A DNA stretch of 64,000 nucleotides. Source: Alphaproteobacteria bacterium (GTDB lineage Bacteria > Pseudomonadota > Alphaproteobacteria > Caulobacterales > Aquidulcibacteraceae). The stretch is taken from the NCBI GenBank assembly GCA_016124655.1, contig WGNI01000001.1, positions 62,001 through 126,000 of the forward strand. Direction: 5' to 3'. Shown here one piece after another: positions 24,226 to 32,753 of the stretch; the first letter of the stretch is position 1; every line of letters starts with the position of its first letter. A program made the position numbers and the translations under genes. The notes beneath the pieces were generated by a model. That model worked only from the letters and a program-made list of their open reading frames with translations. It ran no database searches and was not told the origin of the DNA.

Positions 24226-25658
24226 AGCGGCAGCGTCGCGCGCACGCAAGCGCCGCCTTCGCGATCGACGATGACGACATCGCCGCCATGCGCGCGCGCG
24301 ATCGATCGCGCAGCGGGCAGGCCGAGTCCTGCGCCGCGCGTGGCGGTTTCGTTCAAGCGCACGAACGGCTTGAACACGTCCTCGCGCCGCTCGGGCGGCA
24401 CGCCGGGGCCGTCGTCGCACACATCGATGATGGCGTTCTCGCCGTCGAGATAAACGCGCACGTCGGCGTTGCCGCCATGTTTCAGCGCATTGTCGATGAG
24501 ATTGGCCGTCATGCGGCGCAAGCCGAGCGGTTGGCCCATGATGAGGATGCGATCGTCCGCAGAGAGCTGCACGACCTGGCCCAGCTCCACGCGGTCATCG
24601 ACGAGCGCTTGCACCAGGGCGCTCAGATCGAGGCGCACGCGCGGCTCTTGCGTGGGATCATCGCGCGCAAACGCGATGAAGGAGGCCACCAGCGCTTCGA
24701 TCTCCTCGATGTCTTTGCGCAATTTGGCGCGGGTTTCGTCGTCGGTGTTTTCCGCCGACAACGAAAGCCGCATCAAGGGCGTGCGCATATCATGGGCGAC
24801 GGCGGCGAGCGTCTCGGTGCGGTCGGCGATCAATTTTCGCAGGCGTTCCTGCATGGCATTGACGGCTGACGCAGCGACGCGCAGTTCGCGCGGACCTTCG
24901 ATTTTCGCGGGGCTGTAATCGGGATCGACGCCGATGCGTTGCGCGGTTTCGGCAAAAGTGCGGATGGGTTGAGCCAGTCTGCGCGCAAACAACAGCGCCA
25001 GCGCCGTGACAACCAGGAGCGTTAGACCGATGGTCACCGCGCCACGCACGATCCAGGCGAATTCTTCGGCGCGCTGGCTTTGGCGCATCACCGCCCAGCG
25101 GCCTTCGGGAAGCTTGGCTGCGATTTCAAATCCGGCAAGCAGGAACACGCGCGGCGGCAAGGGTGCTGCGATGGGCGCATCGCCGTCCTGGGTCAACGGC
25201 GGCGCGGGCGGCGCCGGGGGCGCCGGGATGCGCCATGTGCGCACAACCATGTGCTCGCCGTGTCCGCCATGGCCGGGACCGCGCCGTTCCACGCGCATCA
25301 CCATATCGCCGGGCAGGCCGCGGCCGGAGACGCGGATGTCGTCGCGTGAAATGTTCAAACGATCGGAAACCAAGCGCCGCAGGTGTCTCGCCGGCGGCGG
25401 CGCGCCGCGCTGCGGCGGCGGCGTCTCGATCACGCGCCAGCGCAAGCCTTCGGCGTCGTCGGGCGTTTCGCCTAGCGCGGCGCGCGCATAGCCGGCGGCG
25501 AACGCGTCGAGCACTTGATCGCTGCGCGCGAGATCGGGCGGACGCGTCGGCAAGAACGCCAGCGCGGCGACGCTGACAACGAACGCCGCGATCAGCGCAA
25601 CGATGATCAGCACAGCGATATGCGCTGCGATGGGAAATCCGTCCGGGCGCGTCTTCAT
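24222..25658 (-). CDS. Sensor histidine kinase with His-rich periplasmic segment
   Basis: 478 aa. Transmembrane segments at about 12-35 and 202-224. The roughly 165-residue periplasmic part contains GPGHGGHGEH (127-136) followed by an Ala/Pro repeat (PAPPAPPAPP). HAMP follows, then the phospho-acceptor His289 in VAHDMRTPLMRL and an HATPase domain (NLIDNALKHGG, DDGPGVPPE, RGAGLGLPAARSIARAHGG). It overlaps its regulator gene by 4 bp and overlaps the mfd 3' end by 4 bp tail to tail. The His-Gly segment echoes one in the divergent EF-hand protein, so metal-ion sensing is a reasonable guess. Confidence 0.92.
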   Translation of the reverse strand: MKTRPDGFPIAAHIAVLIIVALIAAFVVSVAALAFLPTRPPDLARSDQVLDAFAAGYARAALGETPDDAEGLRWRVIETPPPQRGAPPPARHLRRLVSDRLNISRDDIRVSGRGLPGDMVMRVERRGPGHGGHGEHMVVRTWRIPAPPAPPAPPLTQDGDAPIAAPLPPRVFLLAGFEIAAKLPEGRWAVMRQSQRAEEFAWIVRGAVTIGLTLLVVTALALLFARRLAQPIRTFAETAQRIGVDPDYSPAKIEGPRELRVAASAVNAMQERLRKLIADRTETLAAVAHDMRTPLMRLSLSAENTDDETRAKLRKDIEEIEALVASFIAFARDDPTQEPRVRLDLSALVQALVDDRVELGQVVQLSADDRILIMGQPLGLRRMTANLIDNALKHGGNADVRVYLDGENAIIDVCDDGPGVPPERREDVFKPFVRLNETATRGAGLGLPAARSIARAHGGDVVIVDREGGACVRATLPL

Positions 25659-26371
25659 GTGCGCTGCGGCTTTGCGGAGAACAGATAGCCTTCGCCGCGC
25701 ACGGTGCGGATCAGGTCAGCCTGATCGGCGCGCTCCAGCTTCTTGCGCAGGCGCGACACCTGCACGTCGACGGCGCGGTCGAACACGTCGGATTCATTGG
25801 AGAATGCATAATCCAGCAATTGCTCGCGCGAGAGCACGCGTTGCGGGCGTTCGATGAAGGCGCGGAGCAGGCGGAATTCGCCGGTCGAGAGCGCGATCAG
25901 CACGCCGTCGGGATCGAGCAATTCGCGGCGTGCGAAATCAAGCCGGAAGCCGGAAAACTTCACCACGTCGTTGCCGGGCTGGCGGGTTTCGGCATCGCGG
26001 GCGCGGCGCAGCACGGCGCGTGCGCGCGCGACCAGTTCTCGGGGATTGCATGGCTTGGCGAGATAATCGTCGGCGCCCACTTCAAGACCGACGATGCGAT
26101 CAGCGTCATCGCCCAAGGCGGAGAGCATGATCACCGGCGGCCAGCCGCGCGCGGCCAGCCGTCGGGCGGCGGAGAGGCCGTCTTCGCCCGGCATCATCAG
26201 ATCCAGGATCACCAGGTCTGCGCCGTGGGCGTCGAGCGCCGCGTCCATGGCGGCGGCGTCGGCGGCGGCGCTGGCGCGGAAGCCCTGGCGGGTGAACACC
26301 TCCGCGATGCCGGTGCGGATCGCCTCGTCGTCGTCGACGATGAGGACATGGGGCGGGCTAGCGTCTGCCAT
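25655..26371 (-). CDS. OmpR-family response regulator
   Basis: 238 aa. Receiver domain with acidic cluster DDDE at 13-16, phospho-acceptor Asp57 in VILDLMMPGEDG, and Lys106 in YLAKPCNPREL. The winged-helix domain occupies about 135-235 (LSTGEFRLLRAFIERP, DRAVDVQVSRLRKKLE, LIRTVRGEGYLFS). It is the partner of the kinase immediately downstream (ATGA overlap). It diverges from the EF-hand protein gene across about 143 bp, the likely control region. Confidence 0.93.
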   Translation of the reverse strand: MADASPPHVLIVDDDEAIRTGIAEVFTRQGFRASAAADAAAMDAALDAHGADLVILDLMMPGEDGLSAARRLAARGWPPVIMLSALGDDADRIVGLEVGADDYLAKPCNPRELVARARAVLRRARDAETRQPGNDVVKFSGFRLDFARRELLDPDGVLIALSTGEFRLLRAFIERPQRVLSREQLLDYAFSNESDVFDRAVDVQVSRLRKKLERADQADLIRTVRGEGYLFSAKPQRT

Positions 26372-26514
26372 GAACGGGTCTCTGTGACCGACCTTTGTTG
26401 CGTTGATGTTTCATTGCGCTGCGGGGGTGAAGCAATCCGACGTCATGGTGAAAATTCCGCCTCTTAAGGACTTCGCACGGGCTCGCCGGCGGCGGGCGAT
26501 GAAGGAGATTTCTG

Positions 26515-27054
26515 ATGAAGAAAGCATTGATCGCAGGCGCGGCGCTGATCGCGCTGGGCGGGGTTGCGTTCGCCCAAGCAGGGCATGGTCCGGGCCGGCA
26601 TGGCCATGGTCACGCGATGGGGATGGAGAACCTGGACGCCGATGAGGACGGCTGGGTGACGCGCGCGGAAATGGGCGCGGCCGCCGACCGCATGTTCGCC
26701 GCGCGTGACGCCAATTCCGACGGCAAGCTCGACGACGCCGACCGCCAGGCCCACCGCGAGGCGCGGCGGGAGCGGCGCATCGAACGCGATGTGCGCATCG
26801 AGCGCCGGGACGGCGAAGGCGGGCGTCATCATGGCGGACGCCGTCACATGGGGCCGCCGATGATGGGCATGCTGCTCTTGTCTCACGAGGAAGCTGACGT
26901 GAACGGCGACGGCGCGCTGTCGCGCGATGAGTTCCGCAATCTGCAGCTGCGCCTGTTCGACGCCGCGGACGTGAACGGCGACCGCCGGATCCAGTTCACC
27001 CCGCCGCCGGAGCCGCCGCAGCCGCCCGAGCCGCCGGCGCCCGCGGGCGAGTAA
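26515..27054 (+). CDS. Secreted EF-hand protein, His-rich
   Basis: 179 aa, with a Sec signal peptide cleaved after VAFA (residue 20). The mature N terminus is His-Gly rich (GHGPGRHGHGHAMG). EF-hand loops: DADEDGWVTRAE, DANSDGKLDDAD, DVNGDGALSRDE, and a less complete DVNGDRRIQF. Between the pairs lies an Arg-rich region with HHGGRRHMG. The C terminus is a Pro-Glu run. It probably binds Ca2+ or other divalent ions in the periplasm. A strong AAGGAG precedes the ATG. It diverges from a two-component system whose sensor has a similar His-Gly segment, suggesting a sensing or target relation. Confidence 0.88.
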   Translation: MKKALIAGAALIALGGVAFAQAGHGPGRHGHGHAMGMENLDADEDGWVTRAEMGAAADRMFAARDANSDGKLDDADRQAHREARRERRIERDVRIERRDGEGGRHHGGRRHMGPPMMGMLLLSHEEADVNGDGALSRDEFRNLQLRLFDAADVNGDRRIQFTPPPEPPQPPEPPAPAGE

Positions 27055-27079
27055 TCCCTCCGCCCTCCAACCAGCGTGC

Positions 27080-27109
27080 AGCGCCGCCTCGCAAGGGGCG
27101 GCGCTTTTT
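27080..27109 (+). terminator. Intrinsic terminator after the EF-hand gene
   Basis: Stem agcgccgcc / ggcggcgct extended by a G-U and a C-G pair, closed by a GCAA tetraloop and followed by TTTTT at 27105-27109. Textbook rho-independent form. It lies just upstream of the MATE gene start. Confidence 0.88.
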
Positions 27110-27153
27110 CTGCGCTGGCCACGTGGTGTGGGCTCGGCTACATCGCGCGGCCC

Positions 27154-28482
27154 ATGCGCCTCGACGCTCTCCCCATCGCGACCTTGCTGCGCCTCGCCGG
27201 GCCGGTCGCGCTCGCGCGCCTGGGCATCATGGGCATGGGGCTGGTCGACGTGATCGTCGTGGGCCAGCTGGCGCCGCAGGAATTGCCGTATCAGGCTTTG
27301 GCGCTGGCGCCGCCGAGCGTGCTGTTGGTGACCAGCATCGGGCTGTTGACCGGCGTGCAGGTGCTGTCTGCGCGCGCGATCGGCGAAGGCCGGCCCGAAC
27401 ATGCCGGCGATGCGCTGCGCAAGGGCCTGGCGCTTTCAGCCTGGGTCGGGGGCGGGATTGCGCTGTTGGTCGCGCTCTTGGGCGGACGGATTTTCTCAGC
27501 GCTCGGAATCGGGCCCGATCTGGCGGGCCCCTCCGGCGAAGTGATGCAGGTGTTTGCGCTCTCGCTGCCGTTTCACCTCGCTTATGTCGCGACCGCGTTT
27601 TTCCTGGAATCGATTCAACGTCCGATGGCGTCCACCGTCGTGATGTGGATCGCCAACATCGCCAATCTCGTCCTGAACCTCGCCTTCGTGCCGGAATACG
27701 GCGCCCTGGGATCGGCGTGGGCGACGGTTGGATCGCGGGTGTTTCTGGCCGGCGCGTTGATCTTCTGGGTGTTGCGCATGCCGGAGGCTGCGAAGTACGG
27801 CCTGCGCGGGCGCGGCGGCGGCGTTTCCTATGGCAGTCTGATGCGCATCGGCTCCGCGGCGGCTGTGAGCCATGCCGTCGAAGCCGGCGCGTTTTCCTGG
27901 ATGACGATCATCGCGGGACGCGTGAGCGGAGAGGCGGTCGCGGCGTACCAGATTTTGCTCAATGTGCTGGCGCTGGTGTTCATGATCGCGCTTGGCCTGT
28001 CGACGGCAACCGCGGTGCTCACGGCGGAAGCGGCCGGACGCAATGACCGCGCCTCGGCTGCGCGGGCAAGCTGGACGGGATTGGGCGTCAACACGATTGC
28101 GATGATCGCCTTTGCGGTTGTCTTGCTGCTTCTGCCGCACGCGATCGCGCGCGCGTACACGGCCGATCTTGCGATCGCTGCGCTGATTGCAGGGCTGATG
28201 CCGATCGCTGCGGCGATCCTTGCGCCGGACGGCGGACAGGTGGTGGCCGCCTCGGCGCTGCGGGCGCGGGGCGACAATTGGTTTCCTACCGCGAGCCACA
28301 TTCTGGCCTACGCCATCATCATGCCGGGGCTCGCCACGTATTGGGGCGAAGTGCAGGGCCACGGCGTCGCAGGGATCATGTGGGCGATCTTCATCGGCAG
28401 CGTGGTGTCGGTGGCGGTGCTGGCGGGGCGGCTTCTGGCGCTGACGGCGCGGCGCACGGCGCGCGCGGCGCCGGCTCAGTAG
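27154..28482 (+). CDS. MATE family multidrug/toxin efflux transporter
   Basis: 442 aa with twelve predicted hydrophobic segments in two related halves, the MATE layout. The N terminus carries RLAGPVALARLGIMGMGLVD and VGQLAPQELPYQALA; the second half has AYQILLNVLALVFMIALGLS and the AALRARGD-like segment AASALRARGDNWFPT. It exports cationic or hydrophobic compounds by Na+ or H+ antiport; the substrate is not predictable. The ATG giving MRLDALPIATLLR was chosen because the longer ORF would start inside the upstream terminator. It converges with the next gene with a 7-bp overlap of the ends. Confidence 0.92.
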   Translation: MRLDALPIATLLRLAGPVALARLGIMGMGLVDVIVVGQLAPQELPYQALALAPPSVLLVTSIGLLTGVQVLSARAIGEGRPEHAGDALRKGLALSAWVGGGIALLVALLGGRIFSALGIGPDLAGPSGEVMQVFALSLPFHLAYVATAFFLESIQRPMASTVVMWIANIANLVLNLAFVPEYGALGSAWATVGSRVFLAGALIFWVLRMPEAAKYGLRGRGGGVSYGSLMRIGSAAAVSHAVEAGAFSWMTIIAGRVSGEAVAAYQILLNVLALVFMIALGLSTATAVLTAEAAGRNDRASAARASWTGLGVNTIAMIAFAVVLLLLPHAIARAYTADLAIAALIAGLMPIAAAILAPDGGQVVAASALRARGDNWFPTASHILAYAIIMPGLATYWGEVQGHGVAGIMWAIFIGSVVSVAVLAGRLLALTARRTARAAPAQ

Positions 28483-29369
28483 GTCGCGCCGAGGATCCAG
28501 CCTTCCTCCTGTTCAATCACGGTGCGGCGCGCATCGTCCTTGTCGGGTCCGAACAGGCGGCCAAGGCCGCCCTTGGCGTCGAGATCGGCGAAGCGTTCAG
28601 CGGCGGTGCGCACCTGCGCTGAATCCTTCACTTCCCCGGGATTGGGCCGCACGTCGAACTGCGAGGGATAGACTTCGGCGAAGACGCATTCCACGCCGTC
28701 GAGATCGGCAGGCGCGAGCGGGCGCCATCCGGTCTCGAACGGCCAGATGCGCGCAGCCGCGCCGCGCGCGCCAGCCAGCCGCTTTACAACGGGCAATCCA
28801 GTGAGCGCCTGGCCGCCAACCGAGCCCTGATAATAGAGCTTCCACACCGACGATGGCGTGCGCAGCGCTTTTTCGGCAATGCGAAACTCCGGCAAATCCT
28901 CAGGACCATGCTCGCGCGGGCGCTTCGTCATCAACATGGTTTGCGCGTCGCGCGCCGGACAGCCCCAGAACGGAAACGCCTCGCCGCTCATGAGCCGGTT
29001 CATCTTTGCGCCGACCTGAAAGCGATTGTTGGCGTTGGTCGGCTTGTCCTTCACTTCCGCCGACACGTAATCGATCAAGGATTTCCAGGGCGGATCGGGA
29101 CGATTGAGCGCTTTTGCGGTTCCGCGCGGAAAGCCAAGGGGAAAATCGAAGCCGACGAGCGCGCGCTCTTCCTTGCGGGCGAGATCCTTTAGGATCGCGT
29201 CGAGCATGGTTTCGGCTTCGGCGCGCGTGGAGGGATTGTGCGCTTCAAAGGTCAATTGAAAGCGCACATTGCGTTTCAACACGCCGATCCAGATGGAGTC
29301 CGGGCCCGTCGTCGGCTTCGCCGCGGCGCTCCAATCCACGATCACATAGGCAAGGAACAGTCGCGTCAT
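28476..29369 (-). CDS. Uncharacterised protein with DUF429/RNase H-like features
   Basis: 297 aa, function unknown. Near the N terminus is YVIVDWSAAAKPTTG, and about 80 residues later LVGFDFPLGFPRG. Asp-containing strand motifs of this sort mark the RNase H-like fold of DUF429 and relatives. A middle block reads NRFQVGAKMNRLMSGEAFPF and FWGCPARDAQ, and the C-terminal part has ECVFAEVYPSQFDV. I recall homologues in alphaproteobacteria with varying cofactor-biosynthesis labels, none of them convincing. No signal peptide or membrane segment. The ends of this gene and the MATE gene overlap by 7 bp. The MDR reductase gene ends about 20 bp upstream on the same strand, so both may be co-transcribed. 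Confidence 0.65.
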   Translation of the reverse strand: MTRLFLAYVIVDWSAAAKPTTGPDSIWIGVLKRNVRFQLTFEAHNPSTRAEAETMLDAILKDLARKEERALVGFDFPLGFPRGTAKALNRPDPPWKSLIDYVSAEVKDKPTNANNRFQVGAKMNRLMSGEAFPFWGCPARDAQTMLMTKRPREHGPEDLPEFRIAEKALRTPSSVWKLYYQGSVGGQALTGLPVVKRLAGARGAAARIWPFETGWRPLAPADLDGVECVFAEVYPSQFDVRPNPGEVKDSAQVRTAAERFADLDAKGGLGRLFGPDKDDARRTVIEQEEGWILGATY

Positions 29370-29388
29370 CGCCGACCCAGCCGCCGGA

Positions 29389-30393
29389 TCAGCCCAGCTT
29401 CACGAGCATCTTGCCGGTGTTTCCGCCTGAAAACAGCTTCAAAAACGCGGTCGGCGCGTTCTCAATTCCGTGTTCGACGGTCTCTTCCCAGGCGATGCGG
29501 CCCTCGGCGATCCATTGCGACATGTCGGCGAAGAATTGCTGCTGCATGTCCATGAAATTGGTGACGATGAAGCCCTGAATGCGCAGGCTCTTGCCCACGA
29601 CATAGATGATGTTGCGCGGGCCGGGCGTGGGCTCTGTATTGTTGTATTGCGAGATCATGCCGCATTCGACGAAGCGGCCGAACGGACGCGCCAGCTCCAG
29701 CGCGACTTCGAGGTGTTCGCCGCCGACATTGTCGAAATAGATGTCGATGCCTTTCGGCGCAGCGGCGCGCACGGCGGTCAGGAGATCGCCGCAGGTCTTG
29801 TAATTGACGACATGATCGACGCCGCGGCCTTTCAGCCAGGCGGCTTTATCATCCGCGCCGACGCTGGCGACGACTTCGCAACCCTTGATCTTGGCGATCT
29901 GGCACACGACGGAGCCCACCGCGCCGGCGGCGCCGGAGACGAACACCACCTCGCCGGGCTTGGGTTCGCCCAGGCGCAGGAAACCGGAATAGGCCGTCAT
30001 CCCGGGCATGCCGAGCACGCCGAGATAGGCCTGCGGCGGGGCGTTGCCGGAGGGCAACTTCTGCAGGCTCGCCGCGGGGGCCACGAAGCCTTCGCGCCAG
30101 CCGAACATGCTCTGGACGAGGTCTCCCGGCTTCAGCGCGGGATCGTTTGACGCGACCACCTCGCCGACGGCGCCGCCCTGCAGCGCCTCGCCGATCTGAA
30201 AGGGCGGGACATAGCTGGCCCGGTCATACATGCGCCCGCGCATGTAAGGGTCCACCGACATCCAGAGATTTTTCACCAGCGCTTCCCCGGCGCCGGGGTC
30301 GGGCAGGGTGATCTCGGCCAATTCGAAATCCTTGGCGGCGGGCGTGCCGATCGGGCGGCTTTTCAGGCGGATTTCCTTCGATCGCATGCCCAT
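29389..30393 (-). CDS. NADP-dependent MDR-family oxidoreductase (CurA/leukotriene B4 dehydrogenase type)
   Basis: 334 aa, zinc-free medium-chain reductase. The N-terminal GroES-like part has LWMSVDPYMRGRM (about 43-55), a signature of the curcumin reductase/prostaglandin reductase group. The Rossmann loop VFVSGAAGAVGSVVCQIAK lies at about 150-168, then GIDIYFDNVGGEHLEVAL. Enzymes of this type reduce the C=C bond of alpha,beta-unsaturated ketones or aldehydes with NADPH. The exact substrate is unknown. It starts with MGM; either Met may be used. It diverges from gltX with about 130 bp between starts. Confidence 0.92.
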   Translation of the reverse strand: MGMRSKEIRLKSRPIGTPAAKDFELAEITLPDPGAGEALVKNLWMSVDPYMRGRMYDRASYVPPFQIGEALQGGAVGEVVASNDPALKPGDLVQSMFGWREGFVAPAASLQKLPSGNAPPQAYLGVLGMPGMTAYSGFLRLGEPKPGEVVFVSGAAGAVGSVVCQIAKIKGCEVVASVGADDKAAWLKGRGVDHVVNYKTCGDLLTAVRAAAPKGIDIYFDNVGGEHLEVALELARPFGRFVECGMISQYNNTEPTPGPRNIIYVVGKSLRIQGFIVTNFMDMQQQFFADMSQWIAEGRIAWEETVEHGIENAPTAFLKLFSGGNTGKMLVKLG

Positions 30394-30526
30394 GGCGTTT
30401 CCTTCGCTTTTGAACGTTCAGGCCGCCACGCTATCGCCGGCAGCGCCGGAGGCCAAGCCGCAGGGGCGCACGAGCGGCTGCGCCCGCTTGAAGCGCGATC
30501 GCGAACGGACGCATAAAGCGCGCCTC

Positions 30527-31864
30527 ATGACCATCCGCCTGCGCTTTGCGCCTTCGCCCACCGGCCGGCTTCATGTCGGCAACATCATCACTGCGCTGCG
30601 CAACTGGCTGTTCGCGCGCCAGCAGGGCGGACGCATGCTCCTGCGCATCGACGACACCGACCTTGCGCGGTCGACCAAGGCGTTTGAGGCGGGGATCGAG
30701 GCCGATCTGGCGTGGCTTGGGCTGCGCTGGGACGACAAGGCCAACCAATCGGCGCGGTTCGCGGCGTACGAGGCCGCGGCTGAGCGGCTGAAGCAGGCGG
30801 GCTTGCTTTATCCCTGCTACGAGACTGAAGAGGAGCTCGACCGCAAACGCCGCATCGCCCAAAGCCGCGGGCGCCCGCCGGTCTATGACCGCGCGGCGCT
30901 GTCGCTGAGCGCCGCCGATCGCGCGGCGCTGGAAGCGGAAGGGCGCACGCCGCACTGGCGGTTCAAATTGTCGGGCCAGCGGCGCGCTTGGACTGACCTG
31001 GTGCGCGGCGATCAATCAATCGACACCGCGTCGCTCAGCGATCCGGTGCTGATCCGCGCGGACGGCGGCTATCTCTACACGCTGCCATCGGTCGTCGACG
31101 ACGTGGAATTTGCGATCACGCACATCGTGCGCGGCGAAGATCACGTCACCAATTCCGGCGTGCAGATCGAAATCTTTGAAGCGCTGGGCGCCGCGGCGCC
31201 GGCGCTGGGGCATTTTCCGCTGCTCGTCGGCGCGGATGGCGAAGGGCTGTCGAAGCGCCTTGGTTCGCTATCGATCGCGGAATTGCGCGATGAGGGATTG
31301 GAGCCGATGGCGCTGCTCTCTTACCTCGCCAAGATCGGCACGTCTGATCCGATTGAAGCCCGCGCGGACTTCGACGAGTTGGTCGATGAGTTTGCATTCG
31401 ACAAAATTGGCCGCGCGCCCGCGCGCTTCGATGTCGAGGAGCTGAAGCGCATCAATGCGGCGGTGTTGCATGCGATGACTTATGAAACGGCCAAGCCGCG
31501 GCTTAGCGTCATGAACGCCGATCTCGGCGAACGCTTCTGGGATACGGTGAAGGCCAATCTCTCGGTGTTCGGCGAGGTCGACGCCTGGCGGCGTGTGGTG
31601 GAAGGCCCGCTTCAGCCGGTGATCTCCGACAAGGCGTTTACAGATGCGGCCGCCGCCTTGACGCCGCCCGGTCCCTATACGCTTGAGACGTGGAAACCGT
31701 TTGTCGATGCGGTGAAGGACAAAACCGGCGCCAAGGGCAAGGCGCTGTTCATGCCGTTGCGCCAGGCGCTGACGGGCATGGAGCATGGTCCCGACATGGC
31801 GGCGCTGTTTGCGCTGATCGGCCCGGAGCGCGCGAAGGCGCGGCTTGAAGGCAGGACGGCTTAG
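30527..31864 (+). CDS. gltX: Glutamate-tRNA ligase
   Basis: 445 aa class I aminoacyl-tRNA synthetase. The HIGH-type motif is FAPSPTGRLHVGN (residues 7-19) and the KMSKS-type motif is GEGLSKRLGS (about 240-249). The first ATG of the conserved sequence (MTIRLRFAPSPTGRLH) was used; a longer in-frame ORF would run through the divergent reductase gene. Alphaproteobacteria often carry two GltX proteins, one charging tRNA(Glu) and another mischarging tRNA(Gln) for GatCAB; which one this is cannot be decided here. It is followed by a strong hairpin shared with rsmA. Confidence 0.93.
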   Translation: MTIRLRFAPSPTGRLHVGNIITALRNWLFARQQGGRMLLRIDDTDLARSTKAFEAGIEADLAWLGLRWDDKANQSARFAAYEAAAERLKQAGLLYPCYETEEELDRKRRIAQSRGRPPVYDRAALSLSAADRAALEAEGRTPHWRFKLSGQRRAWTDLVRGDQSIDTASLSDPVLIRADGGYLYTLPSVVDDVEFAITHIVRGEDHVTNSGVQIEIFEALGAAAPALGHFPLLVGADGEGLSKRLGSLSIAELRDEGLEPMALLSYLAKIGTSDPIEARADFDELVDEFAFDKIGRAPARFDVEELKRINAAVLHAMTYETAKPRLSVMNADLGERFWDTVKANLSVFGEVDAWRRVVEGPLQPVISDKAFTDAAAALTPPGPYTLETWKPFVDAVKDKTGAKGKALFMPLRQALTGMEHGPDMAALFALIGPERAKARLEGRTA

Positions 31865-31893
31865 GCGCAAGGCGCGCGAGATTCTGGAAAGCG

Positions 31894-31921
31894 CCGTCCC
31901 TCCCCGCGAGGGGAGGGACGG
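31894..31921. terminator. 12-bp perfect hairpin between converging gltX and rsmA
   Basis: Perfect stem ccgtccctcccc / ggggagggacgg with a GCGA tetraloop. There is no T-run on either side. It probably acts as a bidirectional terminator or mRNA 3'-end stabiliser, and its sequence resembles dispersed CCCTCCCC palindromes such as those at 52.9 kb. Confidence 0.55.
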
Positions 31922-31925
31922 AAGT

Positions 31926-32753
31926 TCATGGTGCGCCGGCGCGCCACGCTTCAGTCAAGGCAAGGAACCCCGCCAATCCAATCTCCTCCGCGCGCGCGGT
32001 CGGCTCGATGCTTGCTGCATGGAGCAAACGTTCGGAATCGGGCGTGAGCGTCTTCAGCGCGCTGCGCAGCATTTTGCGGCGCTGACCGAAAGCGGCGGCT
32101 GTGACACGCTCCAGCGCGTCGAGGTGGGCGTATGCGTCCGGCTTGTCGGTGAGATGAACCACGGCTGAGTCCACTTTCGGCGGCGGCGAAAACGCGCCTG
32201 CGGGCACACGCAGAACCATTTTCGCCGCACAACGCGCCTGGGCCAGAACGGCGAGGCGGCCATAGGCGGGTTCACCGGGCTGGGCGACGATGCGTTCAGC
32301 TACTTCCTTTTGAAACATCAAAACCATGTCGCCGCGCCACGGACCGGCCTTGAGCCACTTCACCAAAAGCGGCGTGCCGACATTGTAGGGCAGATTGGCG
32401 ACGATGGTCGTGCGCGCGCCGCTCAGGAGCGCCGCCTCATCGATCTCAAGCGCATCCGCTTCTATGATGCGCAACCGCGCTTCAGAACCGACGGCAAGCG
32501 GCTGCAGGAAGTCCACAAAGCGCGCATCCTTTTCTATCGCGAACAAAGGATCGGCGCCCGCGTTCAGGAGCGCGCGCGTCAGCCCGCCGGGGCCTGGACC
32601 GATTTCAAGCACGGGTTTGGCGCGCAGGTCGCCGGCGGCGGCCGCAATGCGTGCACAGATGGTTTCGTCCAGCAGAAAGTGCTGGCCTAGCGCCTTGCGT
32701 GCGAACAATCCTTGCGCTTTCAGCGCGTCGCGCAGCGGCGGCGCGCCGGTCAT
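31926..32753 (-). CDS. rsmA: 16S rRNA (adenine1518-N6/adenine1519-N6)-dimethyltransferase
   Basis: 275 aa KsgA/RsmA. It contains RKALGQHFLLDETI (about 19-32), the SAM site EIGPGPGGLTRAL (about 51-63) and the catalytic NLPY motif in IVANLPYNVGTPLLVKW. It dimethylates two adjacent adenines near the 3' end of 16S rRNA. It is the last gene of the lptFGD-surA-pdxA-rsmA run and overlaps pdxA by ATGA. The surA-pdxA-rsmA order matches the E. coli arrangement. Confidence 0.96.
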   Translation of the reverse strand: MTGAPPLRDALKAQGLFARKALGQHFLLDETICARIAAAAGDLRAKPVLEIGPGPGGLTRALLNAGADPLFAIEKDARFVDFLQPLAVGSEARLRIIEADALEIDEAALLSGARTTIVANLPYNVGTPLLVKWLKAGPWRGDMVLMFQKEVAERIVAQPGEPAYGRLAVLAQARCAAKMVLRVPAGAFSPPPKVDSAVVHLTDKPDAYAHLDALERVTAAAFGQRRKMLRSALKTLTPDSERLLHAASIEPTARAEEIGLAGFLALTEAWRAGAP

